Positions 36,101 through 50,245 are shown, numbered from the stretch's first letter. The stretch is 64,000 nucleotides of DNA from Hydractinia symbiolongicarpus (GCF_029227915.1 NC_079885.1:2852001-2916000), one strand, 5' to 3'. Numbers and translations are program-made. Notes: a model not told the origin generated them from the letters alone.

Positions 36101-37450
36101 GCGTCTCATCAAAAATGAAAACATTTTTGAAAACTACAAGTCTCATGCATTTTAGTGGTGAAAAAAAATTTAAAAAATCATTCGGGAAATGAGTTTACTC
36201 ACAGGATACTACAAGTCTCATGCGATTTAGTTGTGAAAAGATAATTTAAAAAATCGTTCTGGAAATGAGTTTACTCACAGGGTACTTTCTTTGTATACAT
36301 TCGACTACACGGGCCAAGCCCGGGATTTAGGGGAAATCGCTGGTTTTCGTTTGCCGGCGATTAAACCACTTTCATTAAGCGTCTCATCAAAAATGAAAAC
36401 ATTTTTGAAAACTACAAGTCTCGTGCGTTTTAGTGGTGAAAATATAATTTAAAAAATCGCTCGGGAAATGGGTTTACTCCCTGGGTACTTTCTTTGTATA
36501 CTTTTGACTATACGGGCCGAGTCCGGGATTTACGGGAAATCGCGGGTTTTCGTTTGCCGGCGATTAAACTTCTTTTATTCAGCGTCCCATCAAAAATGAA
36601 AACATTTTTGAAAACTACAAGTCTCATGCGTTTTAGTGGTGAAAAAATAATATAAAAAATCGTTCAGGAAATGAGTTTACACCCTGGTTACTTTCTTTGT
36701 ATGATTTTGACTATACGGGCCAAGCCTGGGATTTACGGGAAATGGCGAGTTTTCGTTTGCCGGCGATCAAACTTCTTTTATTCAGTGTCTCATCGAAAAT
36801 GAAAACAATTTTGAAAACTACAAGTCTCATGCGTTTTAGTGGTGAAAAGATAATTTAAAAAATCGTTTTGAAAATGAGTTAACTCACAGGGTACTTTCTT
36901 TGTATACATTCGACTATACGGCCCAAGCCCTGGATTTACGGGAAATCGCGGGTTTTCGTTTGCCGGCGATTAAACCACTTTCATTAAGCGTCTCATCAAA
37001 AATGAAAACATTTCTGAAAACTACAAGTCTCATGCGTTTTAGTGGTGAAAAAATAATTTAAAAAATCGTTAGGGAATTGAGTTTACTCCCTGGGTACTTT
37101 CTTTGTATACTTTTGACTATACGGGCTGAGTCCGGGATTTACGGGAAGTCGCGGGTTTTCGTTTGCCGGCGATTAAACTTCTTTTATACAGCGTCTCATC
37201 AAAAATGAAAACATTTTCGAAAACTACAAGTCTCATGGGCTTTAGTGGTGAAATAATAATTTAAAAAATCGTTCGGGAAATGAGTTTACACCCTGGGTAC
37301 TTTCTTTGTATACATTCGACTATACTTGCCAAGCCCAGGATTTACGGGAAATCGCGGGTTTTCGTTTGCCGGCAATTAAACCTCTTTCATTAAGCGTCTC
37401 ATCAAAAATGAAAACATTTTTAAAAACTACAAGTCTCATGCATTTTAGTA
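33185..37450 (+). repeat. 887/888/1,293-bp series with GTATGATTTT monomer
   Basis: Repeats start at 33,185, 34,072, 34,960 and 36,253. Each begins with an AGGGGAAAT(C/T)GCTGG / AAATATAATTT monomer, then a CCGAGTCC monomer, then a GTATGATTTT / AAATGGCGAG / GATCAAAC / TCATCGAAAATG monomer, then a CCACTTTC or CCTCTTTC monomer. The first three end with a 76-bp unit (34,023; 34,911; 36,204) and no 96-bp unit. The third is longer by two monomers. The fourth runs without a 76-bp unit into a second GTATGATTTT monomer near 37,514. Confidence 0.85.
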
Positions 37451-38019
37451 GTGAAAAAATAATATAAAAAATCGTTCAGGAAATGAGTTTACTCCCTGGT
37501 TACTTTCTTTGTATGATTTTGACTATACGGGCCAAGCCCGGGATTTACGGGAAATGGCGAGTTTTCGTTTGCCGGCGATCAAACTTCTTTTATTCAGTGT
37601 CTCATCGAAAATGAAAACAATTTTGAAAACTACAAGTCTCATGCGTTTTAGTGGTGAAAAGATAATTTAAAAAATCGTTTTGAAAATGAGTTAACTCACA
37701 GGGTACTTTCTTTGTATAATTTTGACTATACGGGCCAAGCCCGGGATTTACGGGAAATGGCCAGTTTTCGTTTGCCGGCGATCAAACTTCTTTTATTCAG
37801 TGTCTCATCAAAAATGAAAACAATTTTGAAAACTACAAGTCTCATGCGTTTTAGTGGTGAAAAGATAATTTAAAAAATCGTTTTGAAAATGAGTTTACTC
37901 CCTGGGTACTTTCTTTGTATACTTTTGACTATACGGGCTGAGTCCGGGATTTACGGGAAGTCGCGGGTTTTCGTTTGCCGGCGATTAAACTTCTTTTATA
38001 CAGCGTCTCATCAAAAATG
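37451..38019 (+). repeat. Two consecutive GATCAAAC-type monomers
   Basis: A GTATGATTTT monomer at about 37,450-37,680 is followed directly by a GTATAATTTT / AAATGGCCAG version, then a GGGCTGAGTCC monomer. There are no truncated units. Confidence 0.75.
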
Positions 38020-39150
38020 GAAACATTTTTGAAAACTACAAGTCTCATGGGCTTTAGTGGTGAAATAATAATTTAAAAAATCGTTCGGGAAATGAGTTTA
38101 CACCCTGGGTACTTTCTTTGTCTACATTCGACTATACGGGCCAAGCCCAGGATTTACAGGAAATCGCGGGTTTTTCTTTGCCGGCAATTAAACCTCTTTC
38201 ATTAAGCGTCTCATCAAAAATGAAAACATTTTTGAAAACTACAAGTCTCATGCATTTTAATGGTGAAAAAAAATTTAAAAAATCATTCGGGAAATGAGTT
38301 TACTCCCTGGGTACTTTCTTTGTATACATTCGACTACACGGGCCAAGCCCGGCATTTACGGAAAATTGCGGGTTTTCGTTTGCCGGCGATTAAACTTCTT
38401 TTATTCAGCGTCCCATCAAAAATGAAAACATTTTTGAAAACTACAAGTCTCATGCGTTTTAGTGGTGAAAAAATAATGCCGGCGATTAAACTTCTTTTAT
38501 TCAGCGTCTCATCAAAAATGAAAACATTTTTGAAAACTACAAGTCTTATGCGTTTTAGTGTTGAAAAAATAATTTAAAAAATCGTTCTGGAAATGAGTTT
38601 ACTCACAGGATACTACAAGTCTCATGCGATTTAGTGGTGAAAAGATAATTTAAAAAATCGTTCTGGAAATGAGTTTACTCACAGGACACGACAAGTCTCA
38701 TGCGATTTAGTGGTGAAAAGATAATTTAAAAAATCGTTCTGGAAATGAGTTTACTCACAGGGTACTTTCTTTGTATACATTCGACTATACGGCCCAAGCC
38801 CGGGATTTACGGGAAATCGCGGGTTTTCGTTTGCCGGCGATTAAACCACTTTCATTAAGCGTCTCATCAAAAATGAAAACATTTCTGAAAACTACAAGTC
38901 TCATGCGTTTTAGTGGTGAAAAAATAATTTAAAAAATCGTTAGGGAATTGAGTTTACTCCCTGGGTACTTTCTTTGTATACTTTTGACTATACGGGCCGA
39001 GTCCGGGATTTACGGGAAGTCGCGGGTTTGCGTTTGCCGGCGATTAAACTTCTTTTATACAGCGTCTCATCAAAAATGAAAACATTTTTGAAAACTACAA
39101 GTCTCATGGGCTTTAGTGGTAAAATAATAATTTAAAAAATCGTTCGGGAA
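38020..39150 (+). repeat. Module with 96+76+76 bp units, copy 2
   Basis: Counterpart of 32,070-33,184 at +5,954, with 96-bp junction 38,478 and 76-bp fusions 38,608 and 38,684. The second fusion reads GGACACGACAAG against GGACACTACAAA in copy 1, so the copies have since diverged slightly. Confidence 0.87.
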
Positions 39151-41089
39151 ATGAGTTTACACCCTGGGTACTTTCTTTGTATACATTCGACTATACGGGC
39201 CAAGCCCAGGATTTACGGGAAATCGCGGGTTTTCGTTTGCCGGCAATTAAACCTTTTTCATTAAGCGTCTCATCAAAAATGAAAACATTTTTGAAAACTA
39301 CAAGTCTCATGCATTTTAGTGGTGAAAAAAAATTTAAAAAATCATTCGGGAAATGAATTTACTCCCTGGGTACTTTCTTTGTATACATTCGACTACACGG
39401 GCCAAGCCCGGCATTTACGGAAATTTAAACTTCTTTTATTCAGCGTCCCATCAAAAATGAAAACATTTTTGAAAACTACAAGTCTCATGCATTTTAGTGG
39501 TGAAAAAATAATGCCGGCGATTAAACTTCTTTTATTCAGCGTCTCATCAAAAATGAAAACATTTTTGAAAACTACAAGTCTTATGCGTTTTAGTGTTGAA
39601 AAAATAATTTAAAAAATCGTTCTGGAAATGAGTTTACTCACAGGATACTACAAGTCTCATGCGATTTAGTGGTGAAAAGATAATTTAAAAAATCGTTCTG
39701 GAAATGAGTTTACTCCCTGGGTACTTTCTTTGTATACTTTTGACTATACGGGCCGAGTCCGGGATTTACAGGAAATCGCGGGTTTTCGTTTGCCGGCGAT
39801 TAAACTTCTTTTATTCAGCGTCCCATCAAAAATGAAAACATTTTTGAAAACTACAAGTCTCATGCGTTTTAGTGGTGAAAAAATAATATAAAAAATCGTT
39901 CAGGAAATGAGTTTACTCCCTGGTTACTTTCTTTGTATGATTTTGACTATACGGGCCAAGCCCGGGATTTACGGGAAATGGCGAGTTTTCGTTTGCCAGC
40001 GATCAAACTTCTTTTATTCAGTGTCTCATCGAAAATGAAAACAATTTTGAAAACTACAAGTCTCATGCGTTTTAGTGGTGAAAAGATAATTTAAAAAATC
40101 GTTTTGAAAATGAGTTAACTCACAGGGTACTTTCTTTGTATACATTCGACTATACGGCCCAAGCCCGGGATTTACGGGAAATCGCGGGTTTTCGTTTGCC
40201 GGCGATTAAACCACTTTCATTAAGCGTCTCATCAAAAATGAAAACATTTCTGAAAACTACAAGTCTCATGCGTTTTAGTGGTGAAAAAATAATTTAAAAA
40301 ATCGTTAGGGAATTGAGTTTACTCCCTGGGTACTTTCTTTGTATACTTTTGACTATACGGGCCGAGTCTGGGATTTACGGGAAGTCGCGGGTTTTCGTTT
40401 GCCGGCGATCAAACTTCTTTTATTCAGTGTCTCATCGAAAATGAAAACAATTTTGAAAACTACAAGTCTCATGCGTTTTAGTGGTGAAAAGATAATTTAA
40501 AAAATCGTTTTGAAAATGAGTTAACTCACAGGGTACTTTCTTTGTATACATTCGACTATACGGCCCAAGCCCGGGATTTACGGGAAATCGCGGGTTTTCG
40601 TTTGCCGGCGATTAAACCACTTTCATTAAGCGTCTCATCAAAAATGAAAACATTTCTGAAAACTACAAGTCTCATGCGTTTTAGTGGTGAAAAAATAATT
40701 TAAAAAATCGTTAGGGAATTGAGTTTACTCCCTGGGTACTTTCTTTGTATACTTTTGACTATACGGGCCGAGTCCGGGATTTACAGGAAGTCGCGGGTTT
40801 TCGTTTGCCGGCGATTAAACTTCTTTTATACAGCCTCTCATCAAAAATGAAAACATTTTCGAAAACTACAAGTCTCATGGGCTTTAGTGGTGAAATAATA
40901 ATTTAAAAAATCGTTCGGGAAATGAGTTTACACCCTGGGTACTTTCTTTGTATACATTCGACTATACGGGCCAAGCCCAGGATTTACGGGAAATCGCGGG
41001 TTTTCGTTTGCCGGCAATTAAACCTCTTTCATTAAGCGTCTCATCAAAAATGAAAACATTTTTGAAAACTACAAGTCTCATGCATTTTA
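39151..41089 (+). repeat. Mixed segment with 24-bp deletion and 406-bp dimer
   Basis: At 39,421-39,427 a monomer lacks 24 bp covering the GCCGGC box (ACGGAAA joined to TTTAAAC); the next 96-bp junction is 39,513 and the 76-bp fusion is 39,643. Bases 40,098-40,503 repeat at +406. At about 40,390-40,410 a monomer with a GAAGTCGCGGG left half continues as the GATCAAAC / TCATCGAAAATG right half, a chimera of two subtypes. Confidence 0.8.
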
Positions 41090-44000
41090 GTAGTGAAAAA
41101 ATAATATAAAAAATCGTTCAGGAAATGAGTTTACTCCCTGGTTACTTTCTTTGTATGATTTTGACTATACGGGCCAAGCCCGGGATTTACGGGAAATGGC
41201 GAGTTTTCGTTTGCCGGCGATCAAACTTCTTTTATTCAGTGTCTCATCGAAAATGAAAACAATTTTGAAAACTACAAGTCTCATGCGTTTTAGTGGTGAA
41301 AAGATAATTTAAAAAATCGTTTTAAAAATGAGTTAACTCACAGGGTACTTTCTTTGTATACATTCGACTATACGGCCCAAGCCCGGGATTTACGGGAAAT
41401 CGCGGGTTTTCGTTTGCCGGCGATTAAACCACTTTCATTAAGCGTCTCATCAAAAATGAAAACATTTCTGAAAACTACAAGTCTCATGCGTTTTAGTGGT
41501 GAAAAAATAATTTAAAAAATCGTTAGGGAATTGAGTTTACTCCCTGGGTACTTTCTTTGTATACTTTTGACTATACGGGCCGAGTCCGGGATTTACGGGA
41601 AGTCGCGGGTTTTCGTTTGCCGGCGATTAAACTTCTTTTATACAGCGTCTCATCAAAAATGAAAACATTTTCGAAAACTACAAGTCTCATGGGCTTTAGT
41701 TGTGAAATAATAATTTAAAAAATCGTTCGGGAAATGAGTTTACACCCTGGGTACTTTCTTTGTATACATTCGACTATACGGGCCAAGCCCAGGATTTACG
41801 GGAAATCGCGGGTTTTCGTTTGCCGGCAATTAAACCTCTTTCATTAAGCGTCTCATCAAAAATGAAAACATTTTTGAAAACTACAAGTCTCATGCATTTT
41901 AGTGGTGAAAAAATAATGCCGGCGATTAAACTTCTTTTATTCAGCGTCTCATCAAAAATGAAAACATTTTTGAAAACTAAAAGTCTTATGCGTTTTAGTG
42001 TTGAAAAAAAAATTTAAAAAATCGTTCTGAAATGAGTTTACTCACAGGATACTACAAGTCTCATGCGATTTAGTGGTGAAAAGATAATTTAAAAAATCGT
42101 TCTGGAAATGAGTTTACTCACAGGGTACTTTCTTTGTATACATTCGACTACACGGGCCAAGCCCGGGATTTAGGGGAAATCGCTGGTTTTCGTTTGCCGG
42201 CGATTAAACCTCTTTCATTAAGCGTCTCATCAAAAATGAAAACATTTTTGAAAACTACAAGTCTCGTGCGTTTTAGTGGTGAAAATATAATTTAAAAAAT
42301 CGCTCGGGAAATGATTTTACTCCCTGGGTACTTTCTTTGTATACTTTTGACTATACGGGCCGAGTCCGGGATTTACGGGAAATCGCGGGTTTTCGTTTGC
42401 CGGCGATTAAACTTCTTTTATTCAGCGTCCCATCAAAAATGAAAACATTTTTGAAAACTACAAGTCCCATGCGTTTTAGTGGTGAAAAAATAATATAAAA
42501 AATCGTTCAGGAAATGAGTTTACTTCCTGGTTACTTTCTTTGTATGATTTTGACTATACGGGCCAAGCCCGGGATTTACGGGAAATGGCCAGTTTTCGTT
42601 TGCCGGCGATCAAACTTCTTTTATTCAGTGTCTCATCAAAAATGAAAACAATTTTGAAAACTACAAGTCTCATGCGTTTTAGTGGTGAAAAGATAATTTA
42701 AAAAATCGTTTTGAAAATGAGTTAACTCACAGGGTACTTTCTTTGTATACATTCGACTATACGGGCCCAGCCCGGGATTTACGGGAAATCGCGGGTTTTC
42801 GTTTGCCGGCGATTAAACCACTTTCATTAAGCGTCTCATCAAAAATGAAAACATTTCTGAAAACTACAAGTCTCATGCGTTTTAGTGGTGAAAAAATAAT
42901 TTAAAAAATCGTTCGGGAATTGAGTTTACTCCCTGGGTACTTTCTTTCTATACTTTTGACTATACGGGCCGAGTCCGGGATTTACGGGAAGTCGCGGGTT
43001 TTCGTTTGCCGGCGATTAAACTTCTTTTATACAGCGTCTCATCAAAAATGAAAACATTTTTGAAAACTACAAGTCTCATGGGCTTTAGTGGTGAAATAAT
43101 AATTTAAAAAATCGTTCGGGAAATGAGTTTACACCCTGGGTACTTTCTTTGTATACTTTTGACTATACGGGCCGATTCCGGGATTTACGGGAAATCGCAG
43201 GTTTTCGTTTGCCGGCGAATAAACTTCTTTTATTCAGCGTCTCATCAAAAATGAAAACATTTTTGAAAACTACTAGTCTCATGCGTTTTAGTGGTGAAAA
43301 AATAATTTAAAAAATCGTTCGGGAAATGAGTTTATTCCCTGGGTACTTTCTTTGTATACTTTTGACTATACGGGCCAAGCCCGGGATTTACGGGAAATAA
43401 CGGGTTTTCGTTTGCCGGCGATTAAACCACTTTCATTAAGCGTCTCATCAAAAATGAAAACATTTCTGAAAACTACAAGTCTCATGCGTTTTAGTGGTGA
43501 AAAAATAATTTAAAAAATCGATCGGGAAATGAGTTTACTCCCTGGGTACTTTCTTTGTATACTTTTAACTATACGGACCGATCCGGGATTTACGGAAATC
43601 GGGGGTTTTCGTTTGCCGGCGATTAAACTTCTTTTATTCAGCGTCTCATCAAAAATGAAAACATTTTTAAAAACTACAAGTCTCATGGGCTTTAGTGGTG
43701 AAATAATAATTTAAAAAATCGTTTGGGAAATGAGTTTAGTCCCTGGGTACTTTCTTTGTATACTTTTGACAATACGGGCCGAGTCCGGGATTTACGGGAA
43801 ATCGCAGGTTTACGTTTGCCGGCGATTAAACTTATTTTATTCAGCGTCTCATCAAAAATGAAAACATTTTTGAAAACTACAAGTCTCATGCGTTTTAGTG
43901 GTGAAAAAAAAATTTAAAAAATCGTTCGGGAAATGAGTTTACTCCCTGGGTACTTTCTTTGTATACATTCGCCTATACGGGCCAAGCCCGGGATTTACGG

Positions 44001-46201
44001 GAAATCGCTGGATTTCGTTTGCCGGCGATTAAACCTCTTTCATTAAGCGTCTCATCAAAAACGAAAACATTTTTGAAAACTGCAAGTCTCATGCGTTTTA
44101 GTGGTGAAAAGATAATTTAAAAAATCGTTTTGGAAATGAGTTTACTCACAGGGTACTTTCTTTGTATACATTCGACTATACGGGCCAAGCCTGGGATTTA
44201 TGGGAGATCGCGGGTTTTCGTTTGCCGGCGATTAAACTTCTTTTATTCAGCGTCTCATCAAAAATGAAAACATTTTTGAAAACTACAAGTCTCATGGGCT
44301 TTAGTGGTGAAATAATAATTTAAAAAATCGTTCGGGAAATGAGTTTACACCCTGGGTACTTTCTTTGTATACTTTTGACTATACGGGCCGATTCCGGGAT
44401 TTACGGGAAATCGCAGGTTTTCGTTTGCCGGCGAATAAACTTCTTTTATTCAGCGTCTCATCAAAAATGAAAACATTTTTGAAAACTACAAGTCTCATTC
44501 GTTCTAGTGGTGCAGAAGTAATTTGAAAAATCGTTCGGGAAATCAGTTTACTCCTTGGGTACTTTCTTTATATACATTCAACTATACGGGCCAAGCCCGG
44601 GATTTACGGGAAATCGCGGGTTTTCGTTTGCCGGCGATTAAACTTCTTTTATTCAGCGTCTCATCAAAAATGAAAACAAGTTTGAAAACTACAAGTCTCA
44701 TGCGTTTTAGTGGTAAAAAAAAAATCTAAAACATCGTTCGGGAAATGAGTTTACTCCCTGGATACTTTCTTTGTATACTTTTGACTATACGGGCCAAGCC
44801 CGGGATTTACGGTTAATCGCGGGTTTTCGTTTGCTGGCGATTAAATTTCTTTTATTCAGCGTCTCATCAAAAATGAAAACAAGTTTGAAAACTACAAGTC
44901 TCATGCGTTTTAGTGGTGAAAAAATGATCTAAAACATCGTTCGGGAAATGAGTTTACTCCCTGGATACTTTCTTTGTATACTTTTGACTATACGGGCCAA
45001 GCCCGGGATTTACGGTTAATCGCGGGTTTTCGTTTGCCGGCGATTAAACTTCTTTTATTCAGCGTCTCATCAAAAATGAAAACATTTTTGAAAACTACAA
45101 GTCTTATGTGTTTTAGTGGTGAAAAAATAATTTAAAAAATCGTTCGGGAAATCAGTTTACTCCTTGGGTACTTTCTTTATATACATTCAACTATACGGGA
45201 CAAGCCCGGGATTTACGGGAAATCGCGGGTTTTCGTTTGCCGGCGATTAAACTTCTTTTATTTAGCGTCTCATCAAAAATGAAAACATTTTTGAAAACTA
45301 CAAGTCTTATGCGTTTTAGTGGTGAAAAAATAATTTAAAAAATCGTTCTGGAAATGAGTTTACTCACAGGGTACTTTCTTTGTATACATTCGACTATACG
45401 GGCCAAGCCCAGGATTTACGGGAAATCGCGGGTTTTCGTCTGCCGGCAATTAAACCTCTTTCATTAAGCGTCTCATCAAAAATGAAAACATTTTTGAAAA
45501 CTACAAGTCTCATGCATTTTAGTGGTGAAAAAAAATTTAAAAAATCATTCGGGAAATGAGTTTACTCCCTGGGTACTTTCTTTGTATACATTCGACTACA
45601 CGGGCCAAGCCCGGCATTTACGGAAATTTAAACTTCTTTTATTCAGCGTCCCATCAAAAATGAAAACATTTTTGAAAACTACAAGTCTCATGCATTTTAG
45701 TGGTGAAAAAATAATGCCGGCGATTAAACTTCTTTTATTCAGCGTCTCATCAAAAATGAAAACATTTTTGAAAACTACAAGTCTTATGCGTTTTAGTGTT
45801 GAAAAAATAATTTAAAAAATCGTTCTGGAAATGAGTTTACTCACAGGGTACTTTCTTTGTATACATTCGACTACACGGGCCAAGCCCGGGATTTAGGGGA
45901 AATCGCTGGTTTTCGTTTGCCGGCGATTAAACCTCTTTCATTAAGCGTCTCATCAAAAATGAAAACATTTTTGAAAACTACAAGTCTCGTGCGTTTTAGT
46001 GGTGAAAATATAATTTAAAAAATCGCTCGGGAAATGAGTTTACTCCCTGGGTACTTTCTTTGTATACTTTTGACTATACGGGCCGAGTCCGGGATTTACG
46101 GGAAATCGCGGGTTTTCGTTTGCCGGCGATTAAACTTCTTTTATTCAGCGTCCCATCAAAAATGAAAACATTTTTGAAAACTACAAGTCTCATGCGTTTT
46201 A
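41090..46201 (+). repeat. 5,112-bp higher-order repeat unit, copy 1
   Basis: Matches 46,202 onward at +5,112 (GTATGATTTT at 41,156 and 46,268; 96-bp junctions 41,918 and 47,030). After about 44,900 the offset becomes +4,909 because copy 1 has one extra 203-bp monomer. Private subtypes include CTTTTGACAATACGG / AGGTTTACG (about 43,770 and 48,882) and TCGCCTATACGG (about 43,970 and 49,082). The 96-bp junction at 45,716 and the 24-bp deletion at about 45,624 match 39,513 and 39,421 at +6,203. Confidence 0.88.
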
Positions 46202-49200
46202 GTGGTGAAAAAATAATATAAAAAATCGTTCAGGAAATGAGTTTACTCAATGGTTACTTTCTTTGTATGATTTTGACTATACGGGCCAAGCCCGGGATTT
46301 ACGGGAAATGGCGAGTTTTCGTTTGCCGGCGATCAAACTTCTTTTATTCAGTGTCTCATCGAAAATGAAAACAATTTTGAAAACTACAAGTCTCATGCGT
46401 TTTAGTGGTGAAAAGATAATTTAAAAAATCGTTTTGAAAATGAGTTAACTCACAGGGTACTTTCTTTGTATACATTCGACTATACGGCCCAAGCCCGGGA
46501 TTTACGGGAAATCGCGGGTTTTCGTTTGCCGGCGATTAAACCACTTTCATTAAGCGTCTCATCTAAAATGAAAACATTTCTGAAAACTACAAGTCTCATG
46601 CGTTTTAGTGGTGAAAAAATAATTTAAAAAATCGTTAGGGAATTGAGTTTACTCCCTGGGTACTTTCTTTGTATACTTTTGACTATACGGGCCGAGTCCG
46701 GGATTTACGGGAAGTCGCGGGTTTTCGTTTGCCGGCGATTAAACTTCTTTTATACAGCGTCTCATCAAAAATGAAAACATTTTTGAAAACTACAAGTCTC
46801 ATGGGCTTTAGTGGTGAAATAATAATTTAAAAAATCGTTCGGGAAATGAGTTTACACCCTGGGTACTTTCTTTGTATACATTCGACTATACGGGCCAAGC
46901 CAAGGATTTACGGGAAATCGCGGGTTTTCGTTTGCCGGCAATTAAACCTCTTTCATTAAGCGTCACATCAAAAATGAAAACATTTTTGAAAACTACAAGT
47001 CTCATGCATTTTAGTGGTGAAAAAATAATGCCGGCGATTAAACTTCTTTTATTCAGCGTCTCATCAAAAATGAAAACATTTTTGAAAACTAAAAGTCTTA
47101 TGCGTTTTAGTGTTGAAAAAATAATTTAAAAAATCGTTCTGGAAATGAGTTTACTCACAGGATACTACAAGTCTCATGCGATTTAGTGGTGAAAAGATAA
47201 TTTAAAAAATCGTTCTGGAAATGAGTTTACTCACAGGGTACTTTCTTTGTATACATTCGACTACACGGGCCAAGCCCGGGATTTAGGGGAAATCGCTGGT
47301 TTTCGTTTGCCGGCGATTAAACCTCTTTCATTAAGCGTCTCATCAAAAATGAAAACATTTTTGAAAACTACAAGTCTCGTGCGTTTTAGTGGTGAAAATA
47401 TAATTTAAAAAATCGCTCGGGAAATGAGTTTACTCCCTGGGTACTTTCTTTGTATACTTTTGACTATACGGGCCGAGTCCGGGATTTACGGGAAATCGCG
47501 GGTTTTCGTTTGCCGGCGATTAAACTTCTTTTATTCAGCGTCCCATCAAAAATGAAAACATTTTTGAAAACTACAAGTCTCATGCGTTTTAGTGGTGAAA
47601 AAATATATAAAAAATCGTTCAGGAAATGAGTTTACTTCCTGGTTACTTTCTTTGTATAATTTTGACTATACGGGCCAAGCCCGGGATTTACGGGAAATGG
47701 CGAGTTTTCGTTTGCCGGCGATCAAACTTCTTTTATTCAGTGTCTCATCAAAAATGAAAACAATTTTGAAAACTACAAGTCTCATGCGTTTTAGTGGTGA
47801 AAAGATAATTTAAAAAATCGTTTTGAAAATGAGTTAACTCACAGGGTACTTTCTTTGTATACATTCGACTATACGGGCCCAGCCCGGGATTTACGGGAAA
47901 TCGCGGGTTTTCGTTTGCCGGCGATTAAACCACTTTCATTAAGCGTCTCATCAAAAATGAAAACATTTCTGAAAACTACAAGTCTCATGCGTTTTAGTGG
48001 TGAAAAAATAATTTAAAAAATCGTTCGGGAATTGAGTTTTCTCCCTGGGTACTTTCTTTGTATACTTTTGACTATACGGGCCGAGTCCGGGATTTACGGG
48101 AAGTCGCGGGTTTTCGTTTGCCGGCGATTAAACTTCTTTTATACAGCGTCTCATCAAAAATGAAAACATTTTTGAAAACTACAAGTCTCATGGGCTTTAG
48201 TGGTGAAATAATAATTTAAAAAATCGTTCGGGAAATGAGTTTACACCCTGGGTACTTTCTTTGTATACTTTTGACTATACGGGCCGATTCCGGGATTTAC
48301 GGGAAATCGCAGGTTTTCGTTTGCCGGCGAATAAACTTCTTTTATTCAGCGTCTCATCAAAAATGAAAACATTTTTGAAAACTACTAGTCTCATGCGTTT
48401 TAGTGGTGAAAAAATAATTTAAAAAATCGTTCGGGAAATGAGTTTACTCCCTGGGTACTTTCTTTGTATACTTTTGACTATACGGGCCAAGCCCGGGATT
48501 TACGGGAAATCACGGGTTTTCGTTTGCCGGCGATTAAACCACTTTCATTAAGCGTCTCATCAAAAATGAAAACATTTCTGAAAACTACAAGTCTCATGCG
48601 TTTTAGTGGTGAAAAAATAATTTAAAAAATCGATCGGGAAATGAGTTTACTCCCTGGGTACTTTCTTTGTATACTTTTAACTATACGGGCCGATCCGGGA
48701 TTTACGGAAATCGCGGGTTTTCGTTTGCCGGCGATTAAACTTCTTTTATTCAGCGTCTCATCAAAAATGAAAACATTTTTAAAAACTACAAGTCTCATGG
48801 GCTTTAGTGGTGAAATAATAATTTAAAAAATCGTTTGGGAAATGAGTTTAGTCCCTGGGTACTTTCTTTGTATACTTTTGACAATACGGGCCGAGTCCGG
48901 GATTTACGGGAAATCGCAGGTTTACGTTTGCCGGCGATTAAACTTATTTTATTCAGCGTCTCATCAAAAATGAAAACATTTTTGAAAACTACAAGTCTCA
49001 TGCGTTTTAGTGGTGAAAAAAAAATTTAAAAAATCGTTCGGGAAATGAGTTTACTCCCTGGGTACTTTCTTTGTATACATTCGCCTATACGGGCCAAGCC
49101 CGGGCTTTACGGGAAATCGCGGGATTTCGTTTGCCGGCGATTAAACCTCTTTCATTTAGCGTCTCATCAAAAACGAAAACATTTTTGAAAACTGCAAGTC

Positions 49201-50245
49201 TCATGCGTTTTAGTGGTGAAAAGATAATTTAAAAAATCGTTTTGGAAATGAGTTTACTCACAGGCTACTTTCTTTGTATACATTCGACTATACGGGCCAA
49301 GCCTGGGATTTACGGGAGATCGCGGGTTTTCGTTTGCCGGCGATTAAACTTCTTTTATTCAGCGTCTCATCAAAAATGAAAACATTTTTGAAAACTACAA
49401 GTCTCATGGGCTTTAGTGGTGAAATAATAATTTAAAAAATCGTTCGGGAAATGAGTTTACACCCTGAGTACTTTCTTTGTATACTTTTGACTATACGGGC
49501 CGATTCCGGGATTTACGGGAAATCGCAGGTTTTCGTTTGCCGGCGAATAAACTTCTTTTATTCAGCGTCTCATCAAAAATGAAAACATTTTTGAAAACTG
49601 CAAGTCTCATTCGTTCTAGTGGTGCAGAAATAATTTGAAAAATCGTTCGGGAAATCAGTTTACTCCTTGGGTACTTTCTTTATATACATTCAACTATACG
49701 GGCCAAGCCCGGGATTTACGGGAAATCGCGGGTTTTCGTTTGCCGGCGATTAAACTTCTTTTATTCAGCGTCTCATCAAAAATGAAAACAAGTTTGAAAA
49801 CTACAAGTCTCATGCGTTTTAGTGGTGAAAAAATAATCTAAAACATCGTTCGGGAAATGAGTTTACTCCCTGGATACTTTCTTTGTATACTTTTGACTAT
49901 ACGGGCCAAGCCCGGGATTTACGGTTAATCGCGGGTTTTCGTTTGCCGGCGATTAAACTTCTTTTATTCAGCGTCTCATCAAAAATGAAAACAATTTTGA
50001 AAACTACAAGTCTTATGTGTTTTAGTGGTGAAAAAATAATTTAAAAATTCGTTCGGGAAATCAGTTTACTCCTTGGGTACTTTCTTTATATACATTCAAC
50101 TATACGGGACAAGCCCGGGATTTACGGGAAATCCCGGGTTTTCGTTTGCCGGCGATTAAACTTCTTTTATTTAGCGTCTCATCAAAAATGAAAACATTTT
50201 TGAAAACTACAAGTCTTATGCGTTTTAGTGGTGAAAAAATAATTT
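46202..50245 (+). repeat. 5,112-bp higher-order repeat unit, copy 2
   Basis: Counterpart of the preceding unit, ending early at about 50,245 where a GGTTAATCG monomer starts instead of TCGTTCTGG. A one-base loss in copy 1 (TTCTGAAATG at about 42,027) is not shared here, making the 76-bp fusion offset 5,113. It overlaps the start of the 2,733-bp unit. Confidence 0.87.
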
